This document shows, in pieces, positions 1-13,294 of a stretch of 64,000 nt of DNA. The notes beneath the pieces were generated by a model. It searched no databases. It was not told where the DNA came from and saw only the letters and a list, made by a program, of their open reading frames with translations. Origin of the DNA: Adineta vaga (taxonomy: Eukaryota > Rotifera); contig CP075493.1 of assembly GCA_021613535.1 (NCBI GenBank), positions 4,712,001-4,776,000 of the forward strand, written 5' to 3'. Each line of letters starts with the position of its first letter. Position 1 is the first letter of the stretch. The position numbers and the translations under genes are program-made.

Positions 1-2688
1 TCATCAACAACAACAACAACAACAACCACCAACACAGTATGGTTATGGTCAATCACCACAGCCTATGTTCAATGCTGCTCCACCAGCTCCTGCTCCACCA
101 CCACCACCACCACCTCCTCCTCCTCCACCACCGCCACCACCAATGCCTGCAGCAAACATCCCACCACCACCAATATTTGATGCTGATATGATTGCTAATG
201 CAGCTGCTTCATTAAAAAGTCGACAACCAACTACTGAATCTCATACATCATATGAACAGACAACAGTAATTTGTCTTCCAATAAAATATTTTATATTGAT
301 CTCATGTTTTTCTTCATCTAGGACATTTCAGCTATTCCTGCTGCACTTGCTAAAAGTCTTGGTCGTCCTGGTGGACCTAAACCATTCACTTATACGCCAG
401 GTGGTCTTGATCTTTCAAAAATACGTGAATCAGCACGTGTGAGACGGTATGATTGCATCATCAAGACATTTTTCTTTCTAACACGATCGTTGATGACAGG
501 TCGTGGTCGTAGTCGTACATATACATATATGCGTTTAAGCTTTATTACGTTCTTTTACTTGTCATCATCTGAACAAATGACAATGAAAGAGGTCAATTGT
601 ATTTGATAGGTGTGAAGTCTTTCGTAATATGAATCTAAAGAATTATTACCAAGTATGAAAAGGGATTACTATCATTTTTTTTTTATCTCAGACGAAAAAA
701 GGTCGTATGATATATGAAAAGAAAAGTATATAAAGATAAACTTGACCATTTTTTTAACCTTTTGTAAGATTAGAAAAAATGATGACCTTGCTTACAACAA
801 TATAAATAGTTCATTATTTAATTTCCATATTATAGTCATCGCGAATATGCTTCAAATAATGACGAATCTAATGATATACAAGACATCGAACCAAATATGA
901 ATCGTCGAATGATGGCTCCACCGGATCAGTATGCATCACAAAATCCAGCTCAAGCATTCAATCAACCTCGACAACAACCACCACAACAAAAGAAACATAT
1001 TCAACATGATACTGACGTGTAAGTTTATTCGCATAAAGAAGAAAGTCTTTTAGTTTACATGACAACATTTTTTTTCTCTATCAGAGTGACACAATCACGT
1101 TCGTTTCAAATGCTTCAAGGTTGGATATCTGATAGTGAAAAAACTGTTCCAACAGCAGTTCCACCACCATCACAACCACAAATACAACCACAGTCACAAT
1201 CATACTCACCATCTTCATCATCATCAACTACAACGACAACAATAAATACAACCTCAGCAGCAGCGGCCACAGCAGCCGCAGCTAAATCAGCAGGTTTGTC
1301 TCTGACCTTTTTTCTATGATTATTAACATAGAGAATTACCTTGGATATATGTCTTTATCCAATGCCAGAAAGTATAACTTGCGATAGATACATAGCGATA
1401 CAATTCACTGAGATAATCATTGATATTTATGTGTCTATGAACAAACTTAAGAATAGAATTTCTAAAAAAAAATAAATCTTATCTAATTGAATAAAAACAA
1501 AATGATATCAAAGTGGATAATTTCTATGATGAGACCTTATGATTTCATGTTTGTATTTCTCCATTGACGATCAACAGACTTCGAGTTATTTTGAATTCCT
1601 TCTGATCGATCTACATTTGTTGACATGTATGATATCTTTTGGTGACCTTATTTCCATATTTTAATGTCATAAGAAGGACATGTTAAATCTTCTTGATTGT
1701 CGTGAAACATTCATCGTCATAATAACCTTGATGTGACTTTTGAAGAATGTTTCTGTTCATTGTTTTTCTAGTTGCTCGAGCTGTTCTTGAAGAACAACAG
1801 ATGGGTAATCGTAGTCGACATAGCAGTAGTTCTGGTCCAACATCAAATCTTCCTTCTCGATCATTTCGTTATTTACAAGAACAATACAATACAAATAATA
1901 ACGATAGTAACGATATGACAACGACAACAACAATCGAAGAAACTGTTGTATCAGGTGAAGGAGTTGGTCTTCGACGTGGTAGTGATGGTCATATGCCATC
2001 ACGAGCATTTAAAATTCTACAAGATCAATGTGGTGCTCAACAAGGACCTATTAATCGATCACAAGGAATTAATAACCGAGAAGATCTTATGGAAATCTAT
2101 AATAAACGTAAAGAAAACATAATGTTCATTGATTTCTTTTGAATCTATTTTTCAATCATTTTTAGCACCACCAAGTTTTCGTGAACGTGAACCTGAAGCT
2201 CCACGCTATGCAGGAGCCACAGTTCCATCTCGTTCATTTCGTTTTCTACAAATGATGACACAAAATGATCAACAGAATGATTCAACACCTACTCTTGGTT
2301 ATAATAAACCTCAACAATTAATGAATAAATATGATGAACAAAATTTTTCTTCAAATAACAATAGAATCAATACACATCCATCACGTTCATTTAAATATTT
2401 ACAAGAAATGACAACTGAACAACCCGTTGTAACAACTACAACTATTACTCGAACAGGTTTTTCGTTTTTTCTTTTGTTGTATTATAAATTATTTCTAAAT
2501 GATCTTATTTTTCTCTTTTAATAGAAAGAAGAATTAGTACTAATAATAATGGTCAACCTTTACAAATGAATGTTGAAATTCAACAATCTCAACCAATTGT
2601 TCAAGTCAGTACAATAAGTTCAAGTGCATATCCAGATGATAATATCATTGATAATTTAGCTAATGAAATCGCTGCAACTGATTTCTAA
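1..2688 (+). CDS. Zasp/PDLIM-like muscle protein, 3' part (5' end outside window)
   Basis: Exons 2-265, 322-446, 836-1018, 1085-1293, 1772-2107, 2166-2456 and 2525-2688 join in frame to 523 residues. The 5' end runs off the window. It opens with poly-Gln and a long poly-Pro tract. Exon 322-446 then encodes PKPFTYTPGGLDLSKIRESA, which resembles the Zasp-like ZM motif used for alpha-actinin binding at Z-discs. Five later copies of a motif like SRSFRYLQ follow, similar to the SRSF/LQ motifs between the PDZ and LIM domains of PDLIM/Zasp proteins. The protein stops without LIM domains, so it may be a short isoform type, or LIM exons may be absent. The likely role is a sarcomere or actin-associated adaptor. 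Confidence is good for the gene structure and moderate for the family name. Confidence 0.75.
80..142 (+). repeat. CCA/CCT proline-codon repeat
   Basis: Low-complexity run of CCA, CCT and CCG codons encoding poly-proline inside the first exon of the Zasp-like gene. A CAA run encoding poly-glutamine lies just before it, at 5-27. Confidence 0.85.
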
Positions 2689-5600
2689 ATTATTTTTCTC
2701 TAACCGGTTTCATTTTTTTCTGTCTTCTTCTTCTTCTTTTATCCCTTTTAAATAATTTTTATTTAGAGTTTTGTTTTTCTTTACGTTTCATATTGCTAAC
2801 ACACAACATACATTTCTTATTCATTTATATTTATCATTTCTCTTGTTCTTTTGATCAGGAAATATTTACTAAATATGACTTAAAGTAAAACAAAAAAAAT
2901 ACGCGAAATAAATATGTCCGTCATTTTCTTCTTTTTCTGAAACTTTTTTACGATCGAATTTTGTTAAGAGATGATCGATATCTTAACTGTTTTTCTTGCT
3001 ATCAAAAGCTGATACAACATACGAACGAACATATTAATCTTTAGCTTGATATACGTCATTTAATAAAATGTCAGTTCTCTAAATCTCTCGATAAATAGAT
3101 ATCCAAAACAAAGTTATGTCTTTGATATTTTCTGATGATAAAGAATATTTCTCGGATTCTATGACAATATTTTTTATCAATTCTCTTGACGTGATATATA
3201 TCGATGGACATTAGTCAAATCTATATTCGTCTATACATGTAAGATGATTCATATGTCCCAAAGGAACATAATACAACTTGTTCTACGATTGACCCTTATA
3301 TCCTGCACTCGATTGCTATTCTTTTCTCGTGTACATATATATAGATATGTAAACGTGTGACTATTTTCTATATTAAGTTCATTAAGTAAAATATAATACT
3401 TAGGTGTTTATCATTATATTCTTTGGCTTGATTTAAATGAAGTAGTTGTTGATCTCTTCAATTCTATCCTAGGATAAAATCGATAAAAATTCATTGTCAT
3501 GCAGAGTACTGTGATCGAGAATTGTTTCAAATTTGAACTGTACAATTAATTTCAAGTTTAATGACCTATCTTTCGTTAAACTGCAACGATGTTGTAGTGT
3601 TTACTATTACCATAATCGTATTCTTCGTCTTTTTGTCGGATGAAATCTTTTTATCAAATATTATATCTAACTGTACCCGTAATGTTAATCAAGCAAAAGA
3701 ATTTCTTGATGCTAAATATTAGTTAACTTTCGAATGTAAATCATGTTTATATGCGACAATCAAATCGACAACTAGCGACCTCATTAGAAAAGAAAATATT
3801 TTGAGATAAAATAAATTTCTATCGAATAATTTCTCGTTCGAATGAAAATAAAACTTAAAGATCACGTCCATTGTTATTTGTTCAAAGCACCATCTATAAA
3901 TAAATAACTGGTTTATTATCGCCATAAATAGATCGAGTTCATAAAGACTCGGTCGTTCGTTCGTTCCATTCATGTATATCAGTATCTCTATATCTGTATA
4001 TTTATTTCTATTCTCTGATTCGATATTTTTCAATTGTTAAAGTAAATAAATCTTCATGGGTCTGTATATTTTCTTTTTATTTTAAATAGAAGAAAATAGC
4101 TCTAAGAAAACTTTGATAAATTGTCTTGATGAGTTCAATTCACCAAAAAAAACAAATCTATTCGAGCGGAAATAGTTCGAATACTGGTATTTTCTTTCTC
4201 TCTCTCTCGTTATACTATATGCTCATTTCCTGTATGTATAAATCTGTTTTGTTTTATTTTCTCTATTTTGTTATTATATTTCATCTTGACTTTTTTCGCC
4301 TAGTGTGTATTTAGTATCAATAATAATTATCGATTGTATTCCGTCAAAGATTCATACATTGGTCTTCTCAAATAGAGAAATAAAGATGATATGATAAGCG
4401 ATTTTCATCTTGTCAGAAAAGGATTTACTCTCATGTCGTCAACAAAGAATTCGACATCCCAATCAACGAGGAGTCAAAGCAAACGCTCGTTCGATAGGAG
4501 AAGAAAAACAGCGGAAAAAGAAGAAGAAGAAGGCAAAGAGAAAATTGAGTTCCGTTTCCATTCCTCCGAACATATCGTCACTAGAGAAAAACTCTGTTGC
4601 AATAAGAATACCATAGAACGAGAGAAAATGTGTTGACGATTGAAAGAGCGAGATGGCGCACTGGCATGAAAACGAGAGAGAGAGAGAGAGAAAATGCCGA
4701 CAACGAGAAAAATAATAATAACAACAACAACAACCACTATCATCACCATTAACCTAAAGAAATGAGAAATTACAGGAAGGATTAGCAGCCAAGTCACGAT
4801 TCTACTCTTGTTAAGTAAGGTAGAAAAATGAATATTATCTGACTGTACAAATGTTTATAAAAAAATCCCTCGGGTAAGATGACAATAAGTTTTTTTTTTC
4901 ATTCATATTATTATCTATCCTAATCATTGGAGAATAGATGAATAGATGCTTTTTCTTCTCTCTCTCTCTCTTTTTTTGCTCATTCTATTCTATTTATTTC
5001 GGAAAAAATAAGAAAATTTTATATGCAAATAGAAGAAACTTGTTTTTTTTTTATCAGAAATCTTCTGTATTGGTTCATTAAGCACGTACACGTATACAAG
5101 ACTCATTTTCTAGTTGTTTTACTGATATTATCATCGCATTACTACTGCACTCTATTACTAGTAAAAACAAGCACGCATACATTAGTCATTACCAAGAAAA
5201 CATATTTTTTTCTTTTTTTTTTGAATTGAAATATTCTTTAGATATTTTTCTATTTTCGTCTAGCAAATATTATTTATGTGTACATATTTTTCGATGAGTA
5301 CATATTCATTGACTAATTTTCGTTTTATCTGTTCTTTGCTGACGTAATCGCGTAACTAGTATTAATCATAATAATAATAATAATAACGCTAAAATACGAC
5401 GTATAACAGGCAGGGAAAAATAGACACAGTAGTTTTCTATTTCCTTTGTCGGATTCTGAATGAAAAAGGAAGAAGTAAAAATGAGTGGTAGTCAAAAATA
5501 ATAATATGCCATTAATAGTTATCATCTGAATAGTATTCATTCTTGCTAATGATGGTTGTTCTTTTTTTTTTCTTCTTCTGTTCTCATTACAGACTCAAAA

Positions 5601-6339
5601 AAGAGAAAAACGTTAATTGTATATTTTTTCTTAACACCTGTGTCAGTATTGATCCTTCGCTTTGTTTTGTTTGCTATTTTAACACTTCAGATAGTTTTTT
5701 TTCTCGATATGCTCAAGTTTCTTCCCTTTTCTTCGAGGGAAAAAACAAATTAGTGTGACTTTCGTTAAGTTTGATTATGTGATTACGTTCTTATTATGAT
5801 TTATTTCTCTATGTTGATGATTCGCTTATACTGATCATTATTGACGAATAACTCTGATTTTTTGTTCTCTTCTCTCTTCGTCATTTTTCACTGCTTTTAG
5901 TTTTGTTATTAGTGTACACATAGTCTTTTTTTTACATATGCGTTTTTTTCTTCTTCTTCTTTCCTTCGCTCGACTAACCGCATAATGTAGTATGAAAAGA
6001 AAATGAGAAACTTTGTTATTGAATAATCAACCAAGAAATAAGTCTAACAGGTAGCAAAGAAACATATTGATGAATTTCTAACAAGACATGTATCATATCA
6101 TCAATTACTTCGAGAAGAAGGTCAAATTTATCTTAGTCGATTGTCTTTTTCAGTGGGAAAAGAAATGATTGATCGACGAATTTATATTTCTATTTTTTCT
6201 CTCTAGATTTATCTATCATTCTATGTTGAATCAATAATGAAATTGATTTTGTTATTTCTTCAACGACAGAATCTATTTTTCCAAAGAAGTTTATAAGATT
6301 AGAAATTAATTGAAACTCAACAAATATTTTAAATCAATC
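2689..6339. other. Large intergenic spacer with microsatellites
   Basis: This 3.65-kb A+T-rich spacer follows the Zasp-like stop. AATAAA-like signals near 2906 could end that transcript. It holds a GA repeat at about 4674-4691, AAT/AAC repeats at about 4708-4737, a CT run at about 4958-4971 and several T runs. ORFs here are short, A/T-biased and without recognisable domains. One stretch at about 6053-6190 stays open and has ordinary codon composition, but no start or partner exon was identified. Part of the spacer may be promoter or 5' UTR for the PMCA gene. Confidence 0.6.
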
Positions 6340-9300
6340 ATGGCAAAAAAGAAGAAAACTGATCAAGAAAATCTTGATAGATTATCGGAAGAAGCCGGTC
6401 GAGAATTTGGAATAACATTGAAACAATTAGAAACATTAATGCAAACACGAGGTCATGATGGAATCAAAGAACTTAATGAAGTCTATGGTGGCCTAAGTGG
6501 TCTTGGACAACGATTGAAAAGTAATTTAATCACAGGTAATTGAATTCAAATGAATAGTTTCAAAAGATAAAACGTCTATTTATTTTTATTTAGGTCTACC
6601 TGAAGAGGAAAGTGATTTATCCCTACGTGTCGCTGCCTTTGGTCGCAATGAAATTCCACCAAAACCACCAAAAACATTCTTTCGTTTAATGTTTGAAGCT
6701 CTTCAAGATACAACACTTGTTATACTTATTATCTGTGCTATCATTTCCTTTGGTCTATCATTTTATCATCCAAGTGAAGTTACATTTGAAAGTGAAGTCA
6801 AACCAAGTAAATATTTAAAAGAGATTTTATAGCAATAAAATTACATGTGTCCTTTTCTTTTTCTTTTCGTTTGTTTTAGAAGAAGCAAATGTTGAATGGA
6901 TTGAAGGTGCAGCAATTATTATTGCTGTTATTGTTGTTGTTCTTGTAACAGCATTTAATGATTGGACAAAAGAACGACAATTTCGTGGTCTTCAATCGAA
7001 AATTGAACTCGATCAGAAATTTAATGTCATCAGAAATAATACAGTCAAACAAATTCCAATTAAAGAAATTGTCGTGGGAGATATTTGTCAAGTAAAATAT
7101 GGAGATCTATTACCAGCTGATGGAGTTGTTGTACAATCAAATGATTTGAAAGTTGATGAATCATCATTAACTGGAGAATCGGATCAAATAAAAAAACATG
7201 AATCGAAAGATCCATTTCTTCTTTCAGGTACACATATTATGGAAGGTAGTGGGAAAATGTTAGTATTAGCTGTCGGTGAACATAGTCAAACTGGAATGAT
7301 ATTTAAGTTATTGGGTGCAACGAAAGATAAAGATGGTAATGAAGAGAAAAAAAAAGGAAATCATAAAAAAGAAGGTAAGTTTAAACAATCGATATGTATT
7401 CATGTTTTTTCTTCATATGATTTGTTGTGTACCTATATGATTTATTTTTTCTCTGCATGTCTATTCAGAAGCTACTGGTCATGATGATGTTGCTGTTAAA
7501 GATCGTTTAGTAACGCCAGGATCAGCTGCAGGTTCTTATTGTGAATTAATTGTAATGTGATAGTAATGATTAATTTTCATTTCATATGATTAGATCCAAT
7601 CGGAAATAATCATGGAGAAACTGAATTACGTGAAGTTGCAGTTGATTCGGAAAAAGATACAGCTGGTGAAGAAGAAGTTGGAGGTTTGAAAGTGAAAGAA
7701 CGATCAATTTTACAAGCAAAATTAACTAAATTAGCTATTCAAATTGGATATGCAGGTAAAATATTTCAGAAATCTCATGAAACATCGTTTGTTTTTTTCT
7801 GTCTTTTACAAACTATAATAGACATAATTAAATCAGTTGAGTTAGTTAAAAAAAATACTTTTAGCAGTTTGTCAAAAGAGACAACAACAACAACAACAAA
7901 AGCGAGCTTTTCTTCTCATATTGATCTAATTTTTTCCTGTTGAATTCTATTCGACGCCATGTAATGAGACTATGGATCGGAATTATATTATCAAACACTT
8001 CATTCAATTGAATTATATTCTATATTTGGAGTAGACTTGTCATTCGCGTGATAAAAATTTTCCATTAGCATTATTTTTCATTTCATGCTTGTCAAGTAAA
8101 ATTATGTAAAATAAGATCGACGAAAATAGTAATAGATTCTTCTAATGGTAATCTCGATTATATATATATATGGTTTTATACAGAAAAACCTTTTTCAATA
8201 ATGAAATAATATACTTTGACTTTCAGGCATGACTATTGCAATTTTGACTGTTCTTGTTTTACTCTTACGATTTTCAATCGAAGAATTTATTCAAAAGTAA
8301 AAATTGAATTTTTTCTTTTACGTATTTATTTATATATATATTTGAAATGTTTTAGACGTGAACGTTGGAGTAGCAAATATTGGAGTCGATTTGTTCGTTA
8401 TTTAATTACGGGTATTACTGTCTTAGTCGTTGCTGTACCTGAAGGTCTACCATTAGCAGTTACAATTTCATTAGCCTATGCTGTTAAAGTAATTGATAAA
8501 ATTTTCTAGGACAAAACAATTATTTTAGTTCTTTTTTTGTTTTGTAGAAAATGATGTTAGATAATAATTTAGTACGTCATTTGGATGCCTGTGAAACAAT
8601 GGGTAATGCAACTGCCATTTGTTCAGATAAAACTGGAACATTAACAACGAATCGTATGACAGTTGTTCAAGTTTATGTCGGAGAAAAACATTGGAAAAAT
8701 GTAGAAAATCCCGTGAAAGCAAAAGAAATTATTGTACCAGATAAAACAAAAGAAGTTATACTTGAAGGCATCTCCGTAAATAGTAGTTATGGTTCAAAAT
8801 TACTTGTATGAAAATCTTTACTAAGATTAAATGAATGCTTAATTTTGTGTTTGTTTTTTATTCACTTTAGCCTCCACCTGAAAGAGAAATATTACCAAAA
8901 CAAGTTGGAAATAAAACAGAATGTGGTCTATTAGGTTTTGTTCTTGGTCTTGGTGGTAATTATGGTGAAATACGTGAACACTATCCTGAAGAAAAATTCG
9001 TTCATGTTTATACATTCAATTCTGTTCGTAAGAGTATGTCAACTGTTATTCAACGACCTGATGGAATCGTGCGAATGTACACGAAAGGTGCATCAGAAAT
9101 GGTTTTGAAAAAATGTAAAACAATTTTAAATCGAAATGGAGAAATTATTCCATTTTCAACTGTTGATTATGATCGATTAGTACAAACAGTCATTGAACCA
9201 ATGGCATGTGATGGTTTACGTACAATTTGTGTTGCATATCGAGATTTTCCAGCAAATAATCTACCTGATTGGGATGAAGAAACTAGTGTTGTCGAACAAT

Positions 9301-11799
9301 TAACTTGTATTTGTATTTGTGGTATTGAAGATCCTGTCCGACCAGAAGTACCTGATGCAATAGCAAAATGTCGAAGTGCTGGTATTACCGTACGAATGGT
9401 TACTGGTGACAATGTTAATACTGCTCGATCTATTGCATTAAAATGTGGTATTATTTCACCTAATGATAGTTTCTTAGTACTTGAAGGCAAAGAATTCAAT
9501 CGACGTATAAGAGCAAAAGGCGATGGAGAAGTAAAAGCAAATGACTTATTGAAATTAAAAATCGCTTTTTTTTCTTCTATTTCTTATGATATAGATTGAA
9601 CAAGGTTTATTTGATAAAGTATGGCCACAATTACGTGTATTAGCTCGTTCATCACCTCAAGATAAATATGTCCTTGTAAAAGGTATTATTGCATCGAAAA
9701 ATAATCCAACACGTGAAGTTGTTGCTGTCACTGGTGATGGAACAAATGATGGACCTGCTTTGAAAAAAGCTGATGTTGGCTTTGCAATGGTTAGTATATC
9801 ATATTTATTTAGTTTAGATAATTCATCAATTCTTCTAAACTTGATTTTATTCTTTTATAGGGTATTCAAGGTACTGATGTAGCTAAAGAAGCGTCGGACA
9901 TTATTCTTGTCGATGATAATTTCAATTCAATTGTTAAGGCCGTTATGTGGGGACGTAATGTTTATGATTCCATAGCGAAATTTCTTCAATTTCAATTAAC
10001 TGTTAATGTTGTTGCTGTATTTTGTGCTTTTATTGGCGCTTGTATTGTCAAAGAATCGCCTTTACGTGCTGTTCAAATGTTATGGGTCAATTTAATTATG
10101 GATACATTAGCATCCTTAGCACTTGCAACAGAAGTTCCTACAGAAGAATTATTAACTCGTAAACCATATGGACGAACACGGCCATTAATTTCTCGAACAA
10201 TGATGAAAAATATTCTTGGTCATGCAATTTATCAATTAGCTATTATGTTATTCATTTTATTTCTTGGTAAGAATGAAATCTTTTGAATCTAATCGATTAT
10301 ATTGATATTTTCGTTTCTCTATTCCAGGTCCTCGTTTCTTTAATATAGATGATGGTCGTCCAAAAGATAATGTTTTCAAACCATCTGAACATTTCACAAT
10401 CATCTTTAATGTTTTTGTTCTAATGACACTATTTAATGAAATCAATTGTCGAAAAATTCACGGAGAAAAAAATGTCTTTCGTGGAATTTTTACTAATCCA
10501 ATTTTTTGTGGAATATGGATTGTCACATTTGTTTTACAAATTATTCTTGTTCAATATGGTTCAGTTGCATTCTCATGTGTACCATTAACACTTGAACAAT
10601 GGATGTGGTGTTTTTTCTTTGGTGTCACTGTTCTTCTGTGGAATCAAGTAAGAATAAGATTTCAATTTCTATCTTTTATTGAATATGGATTTCATTTTAG
10701 ATCGTTAATTTGATCCCGGTGACACGTCATATGCCAAAATGGGGCGCAGGTGAAGTATATGATCAACCATTATCTGTTGATATCGGTCAAGAAGGATCCA
10801 CACGACAAGGAACAAGTTTAACAAAAGGTCAAATACTTTGGTTACGAGGCATCACACGTCTTCAAACGCAGGTTTGTAGGAATGAACGAGACAGCTTTCT
10901 GCTGGTGCTGGGTTTCACTAGAAATATCGAATATGCTTTCTTACATATCTATCTATATATTAATCAGAAAACAAAACAAAACATTAGAGTTCATGCATAT
11001 ATTCTTCTTGCTTATATTTTTTTTATCTTCTATTCTTCTTATCTTACTCTAATCGCTCCGACAGGTACAAGTTGTTAAAACTTTTCAAGAACATGTTGCC
11101 AAATCGCCGTCTTCCCAGTGGTAATAAAGCGCATAATATGCGCTCTTGTTCAGTTCATCCTAAATTATTATACAGCATGTCCATCCATCTTTTTGAGGTT
11201 TGACCCATCTGTATGATTTATTTTTCTATTGACTTCCCTTTCGGTGTACCTTTTTTCCTCTGTTTTCCTTCCGATGTTCTTTGTTTTGTCTAATGTTTTT
11301 TGATTTTAACGATGAGCAAACAAAACTCTCACACACACACACACCTACTAGAATGGTTGTTTTTTAAGAGTGAAAAAACCAAAAAACATTGCTTTAATTG
11401 TTATCTATGCCTGCTAACAGTCTTGGCTTGATTTGCTGCTATTTATGTGTTATCCTTTTTGTTTATATTTTAGTTCTTTTATCTATTCCTTGATATTTAT
11501 ATATATACATATATATTTATATTATTTGAAATATGCTGAGATGTTTGTTTTCTTTTATTTATTCGTTATTATAGCTTCGTGTGATAAAAGCATTTCAAGA
11601 TTCAATTGATCGACAACCACCAGAATATGTAACATTAGATCGGCTTCGAGCCGCTACTGTGCCCAAATTCTCGTCGTTTTATTACGATAATAATCGACCT
11701 CTTATTCGTCCTCATTCTCTTAATCCTATCGTTACTACTAACACAAATATCACTGATATTCAACAGCCATCACCACCAATTGAAGATACCCGACTTTAG
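6340..11799 (+). CDS. ATP2B: Plasma membrane calcium-transporting ATPase (PMCA), isoform ending in exon B
   Basis: P2B-type Ca2+ pump that exports Ca2+ across the plasma membrane using ATP. Exons: 6340-6535, 6594-6806, 6880-7374, 7469-7531, 7594-7755, 8227-8296, 8356-8488, 8548-8805, 8871-9530, 9595-9789, 9861-10266, 10328-10647, 10701-10871, 11575-11799. They total 1188 residues, close to vertebrate PMCAs. Seen motifs are TGES (about 234-237), the transmembrane PEGLP (about 428-432), the phosphorylation loop DKTGT (Asp about 471) and the hinge TGDGTND (about 796-802). A calmodulin-binding start, [15 protein letters not shown], ends at residue 1114. This isoform ends in TRL, a class I PDZ ligand like the ETSL/ETSV tails of PMCA b forms. 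ATG 6340 is used because the frame upstream has no ATG. Confidence 0.96.
11065..11124 (+). CDS. ATP2B: PMCA alternative last exon A
   Basis: A polypyrimidine/AG acceptor ends at 11064. The exon continues in phase 0 from the exon ending at 10871 and encodes [19 protein letters not shown] before a stop at 11122-11124. AATAAA at 11123-11128 overlaps the stop and could serve as a polyadenylation signal. The first residues align with the vertebrate continuation RVVNAF of the calmodulin-binding helix. This supports an alternative, very short cytosolic tail (total about 1133 residues) with no PDZ ligand. It is inferred from splice phase and homology to exons B and C; no transcript was available. Confidence 0.72.
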   Translation, partial: VQVVKTFQEHVAKSPSSQW

Positions 11800-12620
11800 A
11801 CAATTTATTGGAATGATATGATCTTAGCAATAGATAGACAATTTTCAAAAAAAAACAAACAAACAAAACTATATCGGCCGGCCCGTTTCAATCAATAATA
11901 TCATCTAATTTGTTTGAATTTTCTATGAATATCTATGCTCGTTTTTATCTCTGTTGCTCTTGTACTCTCACATTTTTGCGCGCATTTAGAGTATGTATCT
12001 CTTTCTCATTTTCTTTTGCAAATGTGTGATAATGAATTACATTTTCTTTATTCTTCATCTTCTTTTTGTATGTTACAAAACCATTCCCCCCTCTTCTCCC
12101 TCTCGTTCTCTATACATTCAGTCAGTCACAGTCGAGCGGTGCTATATTTGAAGTCAATAATGATGATGAACGCGAATGGACAAAACACATGATAAAGATA
12201 ATTTTGAATTGAAGAGAAAAGAAAAGAAAACTCAAATTACCCGAGTGATGATTATGACTGCCCATTGCTTTCTTGAATATTCATCCCTCATTTTCATAGA
12301 CTAGATAGACTGTCGATCATATTTGTTTCTTTTCTTTTTCTTCTTCTTCTTTTTCTTCTACTACTACTACCACTACTTTTTGTCTCTGTATTTTTTCTTT
12401 TTTTGTGATGAAGATGATGATTATGCCTGTAGTCGAATAATAAGAATTTTAAAAAATGAAAACAAATTAACTTTAATATTGTTTGTTAACTATAAACATT
12501 CTAACAATAGTCACCAACGGGAATGCATAATACATATAAATATTGCTTTTAACTTGATGTGCTCAATGTCAGATATCAATTGAATTAATCAATACTTTCT
12601 CTTATGTTTTCTGTTCATAG

Positions 12621-12701
12621 ATCGCCGTAGTCGATGCTTTTTATCAACCAATAGCATCCACACAACCATTGTTGACTAAAGTGCCAAAAGGCTCGACTTG
12701 A
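12621..12701 (+). CDS. ATP2B: PMCA alternative last exon C
   Basis: This third candidate terminal exon has its acceptor AG at 12619-12620, phase 0, and 26 codons to TGA at 12699-12701. It begins IAVVDAFYQP, the same pattern as exons A ([10 protein letters not shown]) and B ([10 protein letters not shown]), so it can complete the calmodulin-binding helix after residue 1114. The tail ends GST and lacks a class I PDZ ligand. AATAAA at 12828-12833 is a fitting poly(A) signal. Three homologous alternatives in one gene suggest mutually exclusive tails that tune calmodulin affinity and targeting. Confidence 0.68.
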   Translation: MAVVDAFYQPIASTQPLLTKVPKGST

Positions 12702-13294
12702 AATCTATCCATATTCAAATGTTTCAAATAATTATCTATTATCATTTCTTTTTCCTTTCGAAATAACAAACAAAATTCACTTGTCTTTCTCTTTCTCTCT
12801 TTCTCATTGTCATTATTCTAACAATTTAATAAAATTTATATAGGAAATCTATTCATTATCATATCGTATACGAAACAGAAGTGTGATAAACTATATGTAT
12901 ATATATACCAATCAATCAAATCTTTATACCATCTATCGTGACTAATATTTTTCGATTACTGTCAAATATAAATAGATCGTTACCCATATATCAATGTCAT
13001 GCTTATCAATTTCTGCTGAATAGAAAGAGATATGACGGATGTTTACAAACACATTTCTTTCATGAAAACTTGGAAGCTATTTGATGTTCATATTTTTTTC
13101 ATGTGGCATACTATAATACGGTTGAATCACTAAATTGCATGTTAGACTTGTGATTAGCGCCATCTGTATTACATATCTTCGTATGCTAGATAAATTTGAA
13201 CCAATCTAACAACAAACGTTTACTGCAATCTCATTTCTTTGTCTATTCGTATTCGATTCAGATTCAGAAAACTAATTTGATAGAAATTTCGAAA
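12702..13294. other. PMCA 3' UTR / CWC25 upstream spacer
   Basis: It contains the AATAAA at 12828-12833 and A+T-rich sequence with a short TA run near 12896-12908. No coding exon was recognised. A missing 5' exon of CWC25 was looked for here and not found. Confidence 0.6.

Noticed and set aside
4391-4636. Overlapping Lys/Glu/Arg-rich ORFs near 4.4-4.8 kb
   Set aside because: They are driven by GA and AAG repeats on both strands, with no domain.
6310-6339. Upstream extension of PMCA (10 residues)
   Set aside because: It would need a TTG start. The ATG at 6340 directly precedes a PMCA-like N-terminus.
9531-9594. Read-through of PMCA exon 9 into [14 protein letters not shown]
   Set aside because: Splicing at GTAAAAG restores the family sequence GEIEQ...[12 protein letters not shown].
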